From contig NZ_FSRA01000002.1 of the NCBI RefSeq assembly GCF_900129465.1, positions 620,001 to 684,000 on the forward strand: DNA of 64,000 nt, read 5' to 3'. Made by a program: the position numbers and the translations under genes. The notes below the pieces were generated by a model that searched no databases, had not been told where the DNA came from, and was given only the letters and a program-made list of their open reading frames with translations. Shown one piece after another: positions 7,525-16,676 of this stretch (the first letter of the stretch is position 1; every line of letters begins with the position of its first letter). Source of the stretch: Chitinophaga niabensis. Its GTDB lineage: Bacteria > Bacteroidota > Bacteroidia > Chitinophagales > Chitinophagaceae.

Positions 7525-9453
7525 ATGGAAATTACGGCCGGTCAATTACTAAGCCAGATCGAATACCCTTCTGATCTGCGAAAATTGAGCAAGGAGCAGC
7601 TTCACCAGGTGTGTGACGAGCTGCGCCAGTTCATTATTGACGTGGTGAGCGTACATGGCGGACACTTTGGTGCCAGCCTGGGTGTGGTTGAGTTAACTGT
7701 TGCCCTTCACTACATTTTTAACACCCCCTATGACCAACTGGTTTGGGACGTAGGCCACCAGGCATACGGGCATAAGATCCTCACAGGCAGAAAGAGCGTT
7801 TTCCATACTAACCGTAAATACAAAGGCATCAGCGGTTTTCCGAACCGTGGAGAGAGTGAATATGACACTTTCGGGGTAGGCCACTCCAGTACTTCCATCG
7901 GTGCGGCATTGGGTATGGCCATTGCTTCCAAGAACAAAGGAGAACTGGACCGCCAGCATATTGCCGTAATTGGTGATGGTGCCATGACTGCCGGGATGGC
8001 TTTTGAAGCCCTCAACCACGCAGGGGTATCCAATGCAAACCTGCTGATCATCCTGAACGATAACTGCATGTCCATAGACCCTAACGTAGGGGCTTTGAAA
8101 GAATATCTCACAGACATCACCACCTCACATACTTATAACAAGTTCCGGGATGATGTATGGAACCTGCTCGGTAAATTGCCAGTGGGCAAAAAATTCACGC
8201 GGGACATGGCCTCCAAACTGGAAGCCAGCGTTAAAGGCATGGTGTCCAAATCCAGTAATCTCTTCGAAAGCCTGAACCTGCGCTATTTTGGCGCAATAGA
8301 CGGACATAATATCACCAAACTGGTGGATACCCTGCAGGACCTGCGCGATATTCCCGGTCCCAAACTGCTGCATATTGTTACCACAAAAGGTAAAGGTTAT
8401 GCACTGGCGGAAAAAGACCAAACCAAATGGCATGCACCCGGTTTGTTCGACAAGATCACAGGCGAGATCTTTAAGAAAACTATCGATACGCCGCAACCAC
8501 CCAAATACCAGGATGTTTTTGGCCATACCATTATTGAACTGGCCGAACTCAATAATACCATTATGGGCATCACCCCCGCCATGCCTTCCGGATCTTCCCT
8601 CAAACTGATGATGGAAAAGATGCCGGACCGCGCCATTGACGTGGGAATTTGCGAACAACATGCCGTAACCCTCTCCGCAGGCCTTGCCACACAGGGAATG
8701 ACGGTGTTCTGCAATATCTATTCTTCCTTTATGCAAAGGGCATATGACCAGGTGGTACATGATGTGGCCATCCAGAACCTGCCCGTAATACTCTGCCTGG
8801 ACCGTGCAGGTCTTGTTGGTGACGATGGCGCCACCCATCATGGAGCATATGATATCTCCTACATGCGCTCCATTCCCAATATGATCGTGAGCGCGCCGAT
8901 GAATGAAGAAGAGTTACGGAACCTGATGTATACCGCTCAGTTGCCTACAAATAGATCACCTTTTGTGATCCGCTATCCGCGTGGAGAAGGTGTAATGGCT
9001 GATTGGCGCAAACCTTTCACAGAGATCCGTATCGGTACCGGCCGTAAGATCCAGGATGGCCGTGATGTTGCGATCCTCTCTCTGGGCCACCCCGGTAATT
9101 TTGTGACAGAGGCCATGAAAGAACTGATGACGGACGGACTGCAGCCCGCACATTACGATATGCGTTTTGTAAAACCACTGGATACAGCAATGCTGCACGA
9201 TATCTTCCAGCGTTATGATAAGGTGATCACTGTAGAAGATGGTTGCCTGCAGGGTGGGTTCGGCAGTGCCGTAATTGAATTCATGGTAGATAACGATTAC
9301 AAAGCTGAAGTAAAACGTTTGGGTATTCCCGACCGTCTTGTAGAGCATGGCAAACCAGTGGAATTGCAAAGGGAATGTGGTTATGATGCTATCGGCATTG
9401 CGAACACCGTTCGTGAAATGCTCAAAAGTAAAATTACTGTTCACGCCAGCTGA
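7525..9453 (+). CDS. dxs: 1-deoxy-D-xylulose-5-phosphate synthase
   Basis: Condenses pyruvate and glyceraldehyde 3-phosphate to 1-deoxy-D-xylulose 5-phosphate, the thiamine-diphosphate-dependent first step of the MEP isoprenoid pathway. Transketolase-like N-terminus with HFGASLGVVELTVALHY. The ThDP/Mg site reads GDGAMTAG followed by NDNCMSI. The pyrimidine domain has DVGICEQHAV and the hallmark DRAGLVGDDGATHHG, and there is a C-terminal transketolase domain. About 642 residues, normal for Dxs. ATG 7525 (MEITAGQ) is preferred over the upstream TTG because a promoter element overlaps the latter. The next gene, an iron-sulfur flavin reductase, follows after 44 bases and may be cotranscribed. MEP-pathway IspG and IspH need electrons, but a link to that reductase is speculative. 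Confidence 0.97.
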   Translation: MEITAGQLLSQIEYPSDLRKLSKEQLHQVCDELRQFIIDVVSVHGGHFGASLGVVELTVALHYIFNTPYDQLVWDVGHQAYGHKILTGRKSVFHTNRKYKGISGFPNRGESEYDTFGVGHSSTSIGAALGMAIASKNKGELDRQHIAVIGDGAMTAGMAFEALNHAGVSNANLLIILNDNCMSIDPNVGALKEYLTDITTSHTYNKFRDDVWNLLGKLPVGKKFTRDMASKLEASVKGMVSKSSNLFESLNLRYFGAIDGHNITKLVDTLQDLRDIPGPKLLHIVTTKGKGYALAEKDQTKWHAPGLFDKITGEIFKKTIDTPQPPKYQDVFGHTIIELAELNNTIMGITPAMPSGSSLKLMMEKMPDRAIDVGICEQHAVTLSAGLATQGMTVFCNIYSSFMQRAYDQVVHDVAIQNLPVILCLDRAGLVGDDGATHHGAYDISYMRSIPNMIVSAPMNEEELRNLMYTAQLPTNRSPFVIRYPRGEGVMADWRKPFTEIRIGTGRKIQDGRDVAILSLGHPGNFVTEAMKELMTDGLQPAHYDMRFVKPLDTAMLHDIFQRYDKVITVEDGCLQGGFGSAVIEFMVDNDYKAEVKRLGIPDRLVEHGKPVELQRECGYDAIGIANTVREMLKSKITVHAS

Positions 9454-9497
9454 TAAAGGCTCTGCGGCCATCGGAATACCGGTGGCCGTTTTCCATC

Positions 9498-10553
9498 ATG
9501 AAGGACCTGTATATACAATTACGTATTACCGCTATTATACCGGAAACCCCGGATACTTTCACTTACCGGTTTGAAGCAGTTGATGGCAAACCTGTTCTTT
9601 ACCAGGCAGGCCAGTTCCTCACGTTCCTGGTCACACTGCATGGCAGGGAGATCCGCCGTTCCTATTCTTTGAGCTCCACACCCGGCATTGATCCTCATCC
9701 CGCTGTAACCATTAAAAGGGTCACGAATGGTGAGGTATCCCGTCATATCATCCGGCATTGGCAGGTTGGCGATATCGTAACTTCCTTATTACCTTCCGGC
9801 CGTTTTACCCTGGAAAGTATGCCGGACATCAAACGCGACCTCTTCCTCATAGCTGCCGGCAGTGGTATCACCCCTCTTTTCTCCATTTTGAAACATGCCC
9901 TGAAATCGGAGACGGCTGCTCATATCACCCTGATCTATAGTACCCGCAATAGTGCCAATACCATTTTCTATCAGCAGATCCTGGCCTTGCAACAACAGTA
10001 TCCGGAACGCCTGACCATTTTATGGCTGTTCAGCGATCCTGAAGAGGCAACCGGGATGTTCCGCCGGATGAGTAACAGCCTGCTGGAAATGATAGCCCCC
10101 AAACATCTGAAATACGATCCCGAACTGGCACAGTTCTTCCTTTGCGGCCCTGCAGAATATATGCGCATGGTACAGTTCACCCTGGTGTTCCTGGGTTTTA
10201 ACCCAGCACACATTCATAAGGAGAACTTTGTGGTGAACACAGAAGCAAAAATTGCCCGTATTCAAATACCCCAGGATACCAGTATCAAGCAGGTGTTACT
10301 TAACATGAAAGGGAAGGAACAGATATTGGAAGTGCCTGGAAATGAGAGCATACTGCATGCTGCTTTACGGCAGGATGTGCATCTGCCTTATAGTTGCAAG
10401 GGAGGTGTTTGTGGCTCCTGCATTGCAAAATGTACCGGAGGTAAGGTATGGATGTCTGTGAATGAAGTACTTACAGATAAAGAACTGGCACAGGGCTTAA
10501 TCCTCACCTGCACAGGTTACGCACAAAGCGACCAGGTAACATTGGAATGGTAG
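9498..10553 (+). CDS. Ferredoxin-NADP reductase-type flavoprotein with C-terminal 2Fe-2S domain (PaaE/HCR-like)
   Basis: A 351-residue single-chain electron-transfer reductase. The N-terminal FAD-binding barrel has RRSYSLSSTPG near residue 54, and the NAD(P)-binding fold has IAAGSGITPLFSI near 120 and FLCGPAEYM near 216. The C-terminal plant-type 2Fe-2S ferredoxin domain has CKGGVCGSC plus a later Cys in LTCTGYA. This is the layout of phenylacetyl-CoA epoxidase reductase and hybrid-cluster-protein reductases; no oxygenase or paa gene is nearby, so the electron acceptor is unknown. It sits 44 bases after dxs and 49 bases before the PAS sensor, probably in one transcription unit. Confidence 0.88.
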   Translation: MKDLYIQLRITAIIPETPDTFTYRFEAVDGKPVLYQAGQFLTFLVTLHGREIRRSYSLSSTPGIDPHPAVTIKRVTNGEVSRHIIRHWQVGDIVTSLLPSGRFTLESMPDIKRDLFLIAAGSGITPLFSILKHALKSETAAHITLIYSTRNSANTIFYQQILALQQQYPERLTILWLFSDPEEATGMFRRMSNSLLEMIAPKHLKYDPELAQFFLCGPAEYMRMVQFTLVFLGFNPAHIHKENFVVNTEAKIARIQIPQDTSIKQVLLNMKGKEQILEVPGNESILHAALRQDVHLPYSCKGGVCGSCIAKCTGGKVWMSVNEVLTDKELAQGLILTCTGYAQSDQVTLEW

Positions 10554-10602
10554 AAATTGGCCAGTCCGCCAAATTTCCATAAATTGATTTCAAATTAACG
10601 CG

Positions 10603-12156
10603 ATGAGCTATACTGCTTTAAAAGCAGCAAGTCTTTATCTCCTCCTTGGATTGGTGTGGATAAGCTGTTATAGCTGGATTTGGCTTTCTCTCGCAGCACG
10701 GTTCCCCGTAGTTAACCCCGCTTTGCTCCAGTATTTGTTGCATGCGTTCTTTATTGCCGGCTCGGCCATTTTTATTTACGTGCTCGTTAGAAAGGACTTC
10801 AGAAAGAACATTAATCATTCAGAACAGTACCGGCAGTTGTTCTATGAACATCCGGTGCCCATGTGGATCTATGAGTGGAAGACCTTGCGATTCCTGGCAG
10901 TGAACAATGCTGCTATTCAGAAATATGGATACAGCCGCGAAGAATTTCGGCGGATGAGCATCCTGGATATCCGCGATCCGTCTACCATTCCACAGATCCT
11001 GGAAGATGTAAAAAAAACGATCCAACATGTTGCTTACCGCGGCATCTGGCAGCATAGGAAAAAGAACCGGGAAATATTTGCCGTAGAGATCTATTCACAT
11101 AGTACAAAGTATAGAGGACGGGATGCACGTATTGTTATGGCAATTGATGTGGATGCCGAAATCAGATCAACTATTATGGCCAAAGACATTGGAACACGGT
11201 ATGAATTATTGGCCCAGGTGACCCAGGATTATATTTATTACTGGGACATCGCCACCAACCATGTGACACGCAATCACGGGCCGGCTTCCCTGTTTGGATA
11301 TAAGGAAGAAGATATCCTCAATAACGGAGACTGGTGGAAGGAGAATGTACATCCGGATGATATCGGTAAAGTAATGACTTCCGTTGAACAGGCCATGCGC
11401 AATGGCGATATCAACTGGGAGGAGGAATACCGTTTCCGTTGTGCGAATGGCCAGTACAAGTATGTGAATGACCGCGGTTACATTATCTATAATGATCAGA
11501 AACAACCGGTACGGATGATCGGTGCGGTACAGGATATTGATGACAACACCCGCCAGAAACATGAGATAGAGCTACTGTCTATGGTAGCCAGTAAAACCAT
11601 CAATTCCGTATTGATCACTAATGCGGCCGGTGAAATTGAATGGGTGAATGAAGGGTTTGTTGCACAAACGGGATACTCTTTAATAGAATCTCTCGGAAGA
11701 CGGCCCCGGGAGCTGCTGAGCGGCCCTGCTTCCAATGAAGATACATTGCAGGAGATAGATTTAAAAATGGCCAGCAAAAAACCTTTCTCTGAAGAATATG
11801 TGAACTATAAAAAGAATGGGGAAGCTTATTGGGTAAAAATGGATGTTACCCCCATCCTTCAGGAAGACGGGAATGTTTTTAAATTCGTATCTATCCAAAC
11901 GGATATTACGGAACGCAAAAAGTTTGTGAACCAGCTACAGCATCAAAATGAATTATTGCAGGAAATAGCCCGCATCAATTCACATGATATCAGGAAGCCG
12001 GTTGCTTCTATATTGGGCATTGTTTCCGTGATGGACCTGGATAAGAACGAACCTGCCCTCAACAGCCGTTTATTACAGATGTTACAGGAAAGTACAAAAG
12101 AGCTGGATGCTATGTTGTTCAAGATCCAGGATAACCTGAAAAAGATAAATGACTAA
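10603..12156 (+). CDS. Membrane-anchored multi-PAS sensor with a histidine-kinase dimerisation segment but no ATPase domain
   Basis: 517 residues. Two hydrophobic segments near residues 8-28 and 42-62 anchor it in the membrane. At least three PAS domains follow (about 75-190, 205-315, 325-440), each closing with PAC-like motifs such as RMIGAVQDIDDN and VSIQTDITERKKF. The C-terminus has an H-box-like segment INSHDIRKPVASILGI, comparable with the SHELRTP box of HisKA, but the protein stops about 65 residues later, before any HATPase_c domain. It therefore cannot autophosphorylate by itself. It may be phosphorylated in trans, act as a phospho-relay dimer, or signal structurally. Its stop lies 2 bases from the convergent stop of the next gene. 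Confidence 0.8.
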   Translation: MSYTALKAASLYLLLGLVWISCYSWIWLSLAARFPVVNPALLQYLLHAFFIAGSAIFIYVLVRKDFRKNINHSEQYRQLFYEHPVPMWIYEWKTLRFLAVNNAAIQKYGYSREEFRRMSILDIRDPSTIPQILEDVKKTIQHVAYRGIWQHRKKNREIFAVEIYSHSTKYRGRDARIVMAIDVDAEIRSTIMAKDIGTRYELLAQVTQDYIYYWDIATNHVTRNHGPASLFGYKEEDILNNGDWWKENVHPDDIGKVMTSVEQAMRNGDINWEEEYRFRCANGQYKYVNDRGYIIYNDQKQPVRMIGAVQDIDDNTRQKHEIELLSMVASKTINSVLITNAAGEIEWVNEGFVAQTGYSLIESLGRRPRELLSGPASNEDTLQEIDLKMASKKPFSEEYVNYKKNGEAYWVKMDVTPILQEDGNVFKFVSIQTDITERKKFVNQLQHQNELLQEIARINSHDIRKPVASILGIVSVMDLDKNEPALNSRLLQMLQESTKELDAMLFKIQDNLKKIND

Positions 12157-12158
12157 GC

Positions 12159-12533
12159 CTATTTGAAAGATTCAAACTGATGGAACTCCCCTTTTAATTC
12201 GTTGTGTAGTTTGTGAAAAACCTGCATACGGTCCTGCATGGTATTGAAGTCTTCAATCGGCCTGTCCTGATGGATGAAGGCAGGATTGTTGTTACCCATG
12301 CTTTTTGCCGATTGTTTGAGATCGTGACACATTTCGTCTGCAACTTCCAGCTGGCGGATAAACTGGTTTTGGAAGTGCTCGATTCCCGCCATTCTTTCCG
12401 GGTTTGCCTGGAGTGGAACTATTTCTTCCAACCTGCTGCGCATGGAACGTATGTTGTTCCTGACTTCATCAACTTCTCCTCTCCAGGTGAGGAGCTGTGC
12501 CTGCAGGTCTGATGTCTGTGTTGGTACTTCCAT
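12159..12533 (-). CDS. Small coiled-coil hypothetical protein
   Basis: Unrecognised protein of about 124 residues, rich in charged residues, Gln and Met, with heptad-like stretches (for example around LQAQLLTWRGEVDEVRNNI) that suggest a helical bundle or coiled coil. It has no signal peptide, membrane segment or cysteine motif apart from one Cys in EMCHDLKQ. The frame is open to 12674, but that N-terminal extension would read through the intergenic region downstream of the pirin terminator; ATG at 12533 (MEVPTQTSD) is chosen. It is cytosolic by inference, with no functional clue from its neighbours. Confidence 0.6.
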   Translation of the reverse strand: MEVPTQTSDLQAQLLTWRGEVDEVRNNIRSMRSRLEEIVPLQANPERMAGIEHFQNQFIRQLEVADEMCHDLKQSAKSMGNNNPAFIHQDRPIEDFNTMQDRMQVFHKLHNELKGEFHQFESFK

Positions 12534-12611
12534 GATATATTGATTTAATTGAAATAAACATATCGATTTCCCTTTCACTTCTAATTTACGACACTTTTCC
12601 CTTTCAAAGCA

Positions 12612-12645
12612 CAAACATCCGGGGATTTTATTCACCGGATGTTTG
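12612..12645 (-). terminator. Hairpin terminator after the first pirin gene
   Basis: CAAACATCCGG (12612-12622) pairs perfectly with CCGGATGTTTG (12635-12645), 9 bases past the pirin stop on the minus strand. The longer T run is on the plus side, so it may work in both directions. Confidence 0.6.
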
Positions 12646-12654
12646 TTGTTTTTA

Positions 12655-13368
12655 TCAGGCAACCATGGGTACATCCATTAACAAAAATGAAGCATCTTCC
12701 TGCACACTGATGTCCAGTTTATCATAATCTGAAACTGCTATGGCATCGCGGCTGTCCAGTATTTCATCTCCAACTTTCAGCTTCCCGCTGAGCACTAAAA
12801 GATAAGCGCCATTGCCATTTAATTTAGGACTATAAGTAAGGGTTTGACCTTTATCGAACTGCCCGAGAGAGAACCATGCATCCTGGTTGATCAGGAGTGT
12901 TTCTTCACTCTCTTCCGGCGCTACCACTACCTGCAGTTTATTATGCCGGTTAGCGGGATCAAATGTTTTCTGATCGTAGCGTGGTTGAATATCTTTTACC
13001 TTAGGGAACAACCATATCTGCAGGAATTTAACGGTTTCTGTTTTGGAAGCGTTAAACTCTGAGTGTTGTATACCAGTACCGGCGCTCATGATCTGCACAT
13101 CATGCTGATTGATGATCTTATGCCTGCCCGTGTTGTCTTTATGTTCTAACGCACCGGATAAAGGAATACTTACTATTTCCATATTATCGTGGGGATGTGC
13201 GCCGAAGCCCATGCCGCCTTTTACAGTATCATCGTTCAGCACGCGTAATGCGCCGAAATGAATTCGTTCGGGGTTGTAATAACCTGCAAAGCTGAAGGTG
13301 TGATACGACTGCAACCATCCGTGATCTGCGAATCCGCGGGTATTTCCGCGGTGAATAACTGTTTTCAT
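12655..13368 (-). CDS. Pirin family protein (YhhW-like bicupin)
   Basis: 237-residue cupin protein. The N-terminal cupin shows the pirin signature: [21 protein letters not shown], then [17 protein letters not shown] and [10 protein letters not shown], which supply His and Glu metal ligands. E. coli YhhW of this subfamily has quercetinase activity in vitro, but the physiological role of pirins is unclear. A second, longer pirin is encoded at 14775-15650, and OsmC and YceI genes lie between them on the same strand, suggesting a stress or redox-related set. The terminators between them imply separate transcripts. Confidence 0.9.
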   Translation of the reverse strand: MKTVIHRGNTRGFADHGWLQSYHTFSFAGYYNPERIHFGALRVLNDDTVKGGMGFGAHPHDNMEIVSIPLSGALEHKDNTGRHKIINQHDVQIMSAGTGIQHSEFNASKTETVKFLQIWLFPKVKDIQPRYDQKTFDPANRHNKLQVVVAPEESEETLLINQDAWFSLGQFDKGQTLTYSPKLNGNGAYLLVLSGKLKVGDEILDSRDAIAVSDYDKLDISVQEDASFLLMDVPMVA

Positions 13369-13470
13369 ATTTAAATCCTCCTGTTTGTTTTTCTATTGCA
13401 AAGATCCTTCAAACAAGCGCTTTTATCAATGGACGAATTCGACAAAAGCATGCACTATTCCTTACAAGAA

Positions 13471-13502
13471 CAAAGGCCGGCAGCATTGCTTTCCGGCCTT
13501 TG
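13471..13502 (-). terminator. Intrinsic terminator after the OsmC-family gene
   Basis: CAAAGGCCGG (13471-13480) pairs perfectly with CCGGCCTTTG (13493-13502), 22 bases beyond the OsmC stop. Confidence 0.7.
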
Positions 13503-13524
13503 AAATATTTGTATGCGAGCGTGT

Positions 13525-13935
13525 TTACACCAGCTTTGCATCCATGGTGATCTTTGTGTTGAGCAGTTTGGAGATAGGGCAATTCTCTTCTGCATCTTTT
13601 GCATACTCCGCAAACTTTTCAGCATCCAAACCAGGTACGCTGGCAGTTACTTCCAGGTGGCTGTTTGTGATAGCGCCATTCTCAAAAGTGATGGTAGCTT
13701 TTGTATCAATGTTACCGGGAGTTAATCCTGCAGCAGAAATAACAAAGCTCAGTTTCATGGTAAAGCAACCTGCGTGTGCGGCAGCAACCAGTTCTTCAGG
13801 GTTAGTACCTGCGCCATCTTCAAAACGGCTGGTGAAAGAATAGGGGGTATTGCTCAATACACCTGTTTGGGTTGAAACTGTTCCTTTTCCTTCTTTACCG
13901 GTGCCTTTCCAATTGGCAGATGCGGATCTTTTCAT
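13525..13935 (-). CDS. OsmC family peroxiredoxin
   Basis: 136-residue member of the OsmC/Ohr family, thiol peroxidases that reduce organic hydroperoxides. Both reactive cysteines are present: one in [13 protein letters not shown] (about residue 60) and the second in [10 protein letters not shown] (about 118). The conserved [14 protein letters not shown] region and the N-terminal GKGTVST strand fit the OsmC rather than the Ohr branch. Length is normal. The gene is monocistronic, with terminators on both sides, within the pirin/YceI stress set. Electron donor unknown. Confidence 0.92.
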   Translation of the reverse strand: MKRSASANWKGTGKEGKGTVSTQTGVLSNTPYSFTSRFEDGAGTNPEELVAAAHAGCFTMKLSFVISAAGLTPGNIDTKATITFENGAITNSHLEVTASVPGLDAEKFAEYAKDAEENCPISKLLNTKITMDAKLV

Positions 13936-14017
13936 GATTCAAATTTTTTATGGGTGAAATGTGAGTGATAGAGGTCTAAAATTAATGAATTATCGTAAAC
14001 CCGTTGTTAATAAATAA

Positions 14018-14043
14018 AACCGGGCGAATTAAATCGCCCGGTT
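14018..14043 (-). terminator. Intrinsic terminator downstream of the YceI gene
   Basis: AACCGGGCGA (14018-14027) and TCGCCCGGTT (14034-14043) form a perfect 10-bp stem, followed on the minus strand by TTTATTTATTA. It lies about 160 bases past the YceI stop. Confidence 0.75.
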
Positions 14044-14200
14044 CACCTAAAACCCTAGACATTCATCTGCACTAATTCCACAAAATCTTTCATCAGGCAT
14101 GCATCTCATCTGCAGTTCTTATCCTCTCACATGCTTCCAGCCTATTTTCCGTTAACCTTCTATGCCGGGTATTGGTCGGTAGTATCTATGATTGGTTTAC

Positions 14201-14728
14201 TTATGCTTGTTTGATCATTTGCACGGCAGCGATCAGGCGCACTTCATCACTCACTACTAATCCGCCGGCTTCTGTAGTAGCCGTCCAGGTTAAACCGAAA
14301 TCCTTACGGTTGATCTTGCCTGTCAGTTCAAAACCGGCTTTAGTTTGACCATAAGGGTCTACAGTCAGCCCGGTATATTCTACGTTCAGCTCAACAGGGC
14401 GGGTATTGCCACGGATCGTCAGATCACCTTTCAGTACAAAGTTTTCAGCATCTTTCTTCTTTACTTCGGTAGAAGCAAAAGTAATTTTAGGGTGGTTCGC
14501 CGCATCAAAGAAATCTTCGCTTTTCAGGTGTTCATCACGTTGTGCATTCTTGGTGCTGATGCTGCTTACGTTTGATTCGAAAGTGATCTTTGCATCACTG
14601 AAATCCTCTTTATCTCCACTGAGGGTAGCGTCGTACTCTCCGAAGTAACCGGTTACGTTAGTGATCATCAGGTGTTTTACTTTAAATTCTATTTCGCTAT
14701 GTAAAGCGTCAATTTTCCAGGTTGCCAT
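14201..14728 (-). CDS. YceI family protein
   Basis: 175-residue lipocalin-like barrel of the YceI family, which binds polyisoprenoid or amphiphilic ligands and is often linked to stress responses. The family features are visible: WKIDALHSEIEFKVKHLMITNVTGYF at the N-terminus and a C-terminal AGFELTGKINRKDFGL segment. No signal peptide is present, so unlike E. coli YceI it is probably cytosolic. It follows the second pirin gene (46-base gap) and may share its transcript. Confidence 0.93.
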   Translation of the reverse strand: MATWKIDALHSEIEFKVKHLMITNVTGYFGEYDATLSGDKEDFSDAKITFESNVSSISTKNAQRDEHLKSEDFFDAANHPKITFASTEVKKKDAENFVLKGDLTIRGNTRPVELNVEYTGLTVDPYGQTKAGFELTGKINRKDFGLTWTATTEAGGLVVSDEVRLIAAVQMIKQA

Positions 14729-14774
14729 TTGTTTGCAGTTTTAATTTTTTATGAATGATTAGTGTTTATTGGTC

Positions 14775-15650
14775 TTAGTTCAGTGAGCCCATTTTGCCGT
14801 TGTTGTAATCTTCAACAGCCTGTATGATCTCTTCTTTCGTATTCATTACAAAGGGCCCATATGCGAAGATGGCTTCGTTCAAGGGTTCGCCGTTCAGCAC
14901 CAGCAGGCTGGTATCTGTGAGTGCTGTGATGGTAATGGTTTCGCCGGCTGTTTCAAATACAGCGATCTCCACTCCCTTTGCATGATGTGTATCATTAAAC
15001 CGGGCTTCACCTTTCAGGGCAACAATGCCCGTGGTATAACCCTCAGGTAAATGCAGTGTGATGGTTTTACCCTCCTTTAATTGTATATCGAACAAATTCA
15101 CCGGGCTAAAAGTTTTTGCCGCGCCCTTTTGTCCATTATAATCTCCGGCAATAATGCGCAGGTAACTTCCTTCACCAAGGTCCACTACCGGAATATCTTT
15201 CTTCTCGAGGTTCTGGTAACGGGGCGGGTCCATTTTATGTGCTTTGGGAAGGTTCACCCAGAGCTGTACCATTTCAAGGATACCGCCGTTCTTTGTGAAT
15301 TCCGTTTCATGCTTTTCTTCATGCACCACACCGGAAGCAGCAGTCATCCATTGCACATCTCCTGCCGCAATCTTACCTGCATTTCCACCGGAATCGCGAT
15401 GTTCCAGCGCGCCCTGATAGGCAATCGTTACTGTTTCAAATCCACGGTGCGGATGTTCTTCCACACCACGGGGTTTGTCAGATGGAGGAAAGTAGTTAGG
15501 GGCTGCATAGTCCAGCAGGAAGAAAGGGCTTAACTGCTTTTCGAGGCTGCGATTGCCATTCGGAAAGAGGTTCTGCACTTTAAATCCGTCGCCAACCATA
15601 TGTGATTGTGCGCCCTGGTAAATACGTGCTACTTTTTTGAAGGTTGTCAT
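14775..15650 (-). CDS. Pirin family protein (long form)
   Basis: 291-residue bicupin. Metal-ligand motifs EEHPHRGFETVTIAYQGALEH and GVVHEEKHE are present in the first cupin. The C-terminal pirin domain ends with GEPLNEAIFAYGPFVMNT, the usual GEP...GPFVMN signature. Relatives are cytosolic iron-binding proteins with possible quercetinase or redox-sensing roles. It is the first gene of a likely unit with YceI. The AraC-family gene lies upstream on the same strand, 106 bases away, and could regulate it, but no operator is apparent. Confidence 0.92.
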   Translation of the reverse strand: MTTFKKVARIYQGAQSHMVGDGFKVQNLFPNGNRSLEKQLSPFFLLDYAAPNYFPPSDKPRGVEEHPHRGFETVTIAYQGALEHRDSGGNAGKIAAGDVQWMTAASGVVHEEKHETEFTKNGGILEMVQLWVNLPKAHKMDPPRYQNLEKKDIPVVDLGEGSYLRIIAGDYNGQKGAAKTFSPVNLFDIQLKEGKTITLHLPEGYTTGIVALKGEARFNDTHHAKGVEIAVFETAGETITITALTDTSLLVLNGEPLNEAIFAYGPFVMNTKEEIIQAVEDYNNGKMGSLN

Positions 15651-15756
15651 TTGTGTGTTCTCCTTTTAAAGACAACACAAAATTACATGTTGCAACATCT
15701 AACTGAAATGGATAGAACACTTTAAAAGGTGGACATTTTTACCCCTTCATGTTAAA

Positions 15757-16671
15757 TTATTGATTTACAGGAACTTTTGCCAACTCTTTAAACTCTGAGG
15801 GCGACTGGCTGGTGTATTTCTTAAAGAACCGGGAGAAATAGTGGGGATCGTCAAAACCCAGTTTATAGGCGATCTCCTTAGCGGTGAGGTCTGTATTATA
15901 TAACAGGCGCTGGGCTTCCAGGATCACGCGGTTGCGGATATGCTCTCCGGCTGTGATGCCGGACAGTTGTTTGCTGATCTCATTGAGCAGTACGGGCTTA
16001 ATATGCAGCAGTGCGGCATAGTCAGATACGTTCTTCAACTGCTGGTATTTTTCCTCTATAAGTGATTTGAAGCTGATGAACAGGGCACTGTTATGTTTAG
16101 CGTGGTATTCCGGAATTACGGAAATAGGTTGTGGTGCGTTACGGGAGGCCACTACCAGGAAGTATTGTAACAGGTTCTGGAAGGCCACTTCGTAGTTAGG
16201 TTGTTTATTTTCCACTTCCTGCATCATACGCCCAACCATCCATTCCAGTTCTGATTCATCAGATTTGCTGGCGATATGGATCACGGAGCTGAAATGATCG
16301 TTTACAAAAAGGCGGTTCCTCACTATGGACATCTTCGACTGATCGCTGGGGCACATGAGGGAATCGTGAAAAGCGATCATATAACCATCCACTTTCTCAG
16401 AGAAGTTCATCTGGTGTACCTGGCCAGGGGCCAGGAAAAACAGGGTATTGTCCTTTACCACATGCGTAACAGTATCGATGGTATGTGTAAGCTGCCCGTT
16501 TTTGATCCAGTAAATGGTATAAAAGTTATGGCGGTGGGGAGCTTCCTGGTGTTCAAAGAAATTAGGTCCCATACCGCAAAGGGTGGATACACTGAAATCC
16601 GCAGCTTCTTCTGCACTTTGTGCATATTCCGGTAGAGAAACGATCTCTATATGTTCTTTCTTTTCTGCCAT
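15757..16671 (-). CDS. AraC family transcriptional regulator (cupin sensor)
   Basis: 304-residue regulator. The N-terminal half is an AraC-type cupin (HRHNFYTIYWIKNGQLTHTID, then FFLAPGQVHQMNFSE) that would bind a small effector. The C-terminal two-helix-turn-helix domain (about residues 195-300) has the family pattern HIKPVLLNEISKQLSG and AKEIAYKLGFDDPHYFSRFFKKYTSQSPSEF. It starts 5 bases after scpA on the same strand, so it is probably cotranscribed with scpA although the functions look unrelated. The target genes may be the pirin/YceI genes downstream. Confidence 0.93.
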   Translation of the reverse strand: MAEKKEHIEIVSLPEYAQSAEEAADFSVSTLCGMGPNFFEHQEAPHRHNFYTIYWIKNGQLTHTIDTVTHVVKDNTLFFLAPGQVHQMNFSEKVDGYMIAFHDSLMCPSDQSKMSIVRNRLFVNDHFSSVIHIASKSDESELEWMVGRMMQEVENKQPNYEVAFQNLLQYFLVVASRNAPQPISVIPEYHAKHNSALFISFKSLIEEKYQQLKNVSDYAALLHIKPVLLNEISKQLSGITAGEHIRNRVILEAQRLLYNTDLTAKEIAYKLGFDDPHYFSRFFKKYTSQSPSEFKELAKVPVNQ

Positions 16672-16676
16672 TTTAT

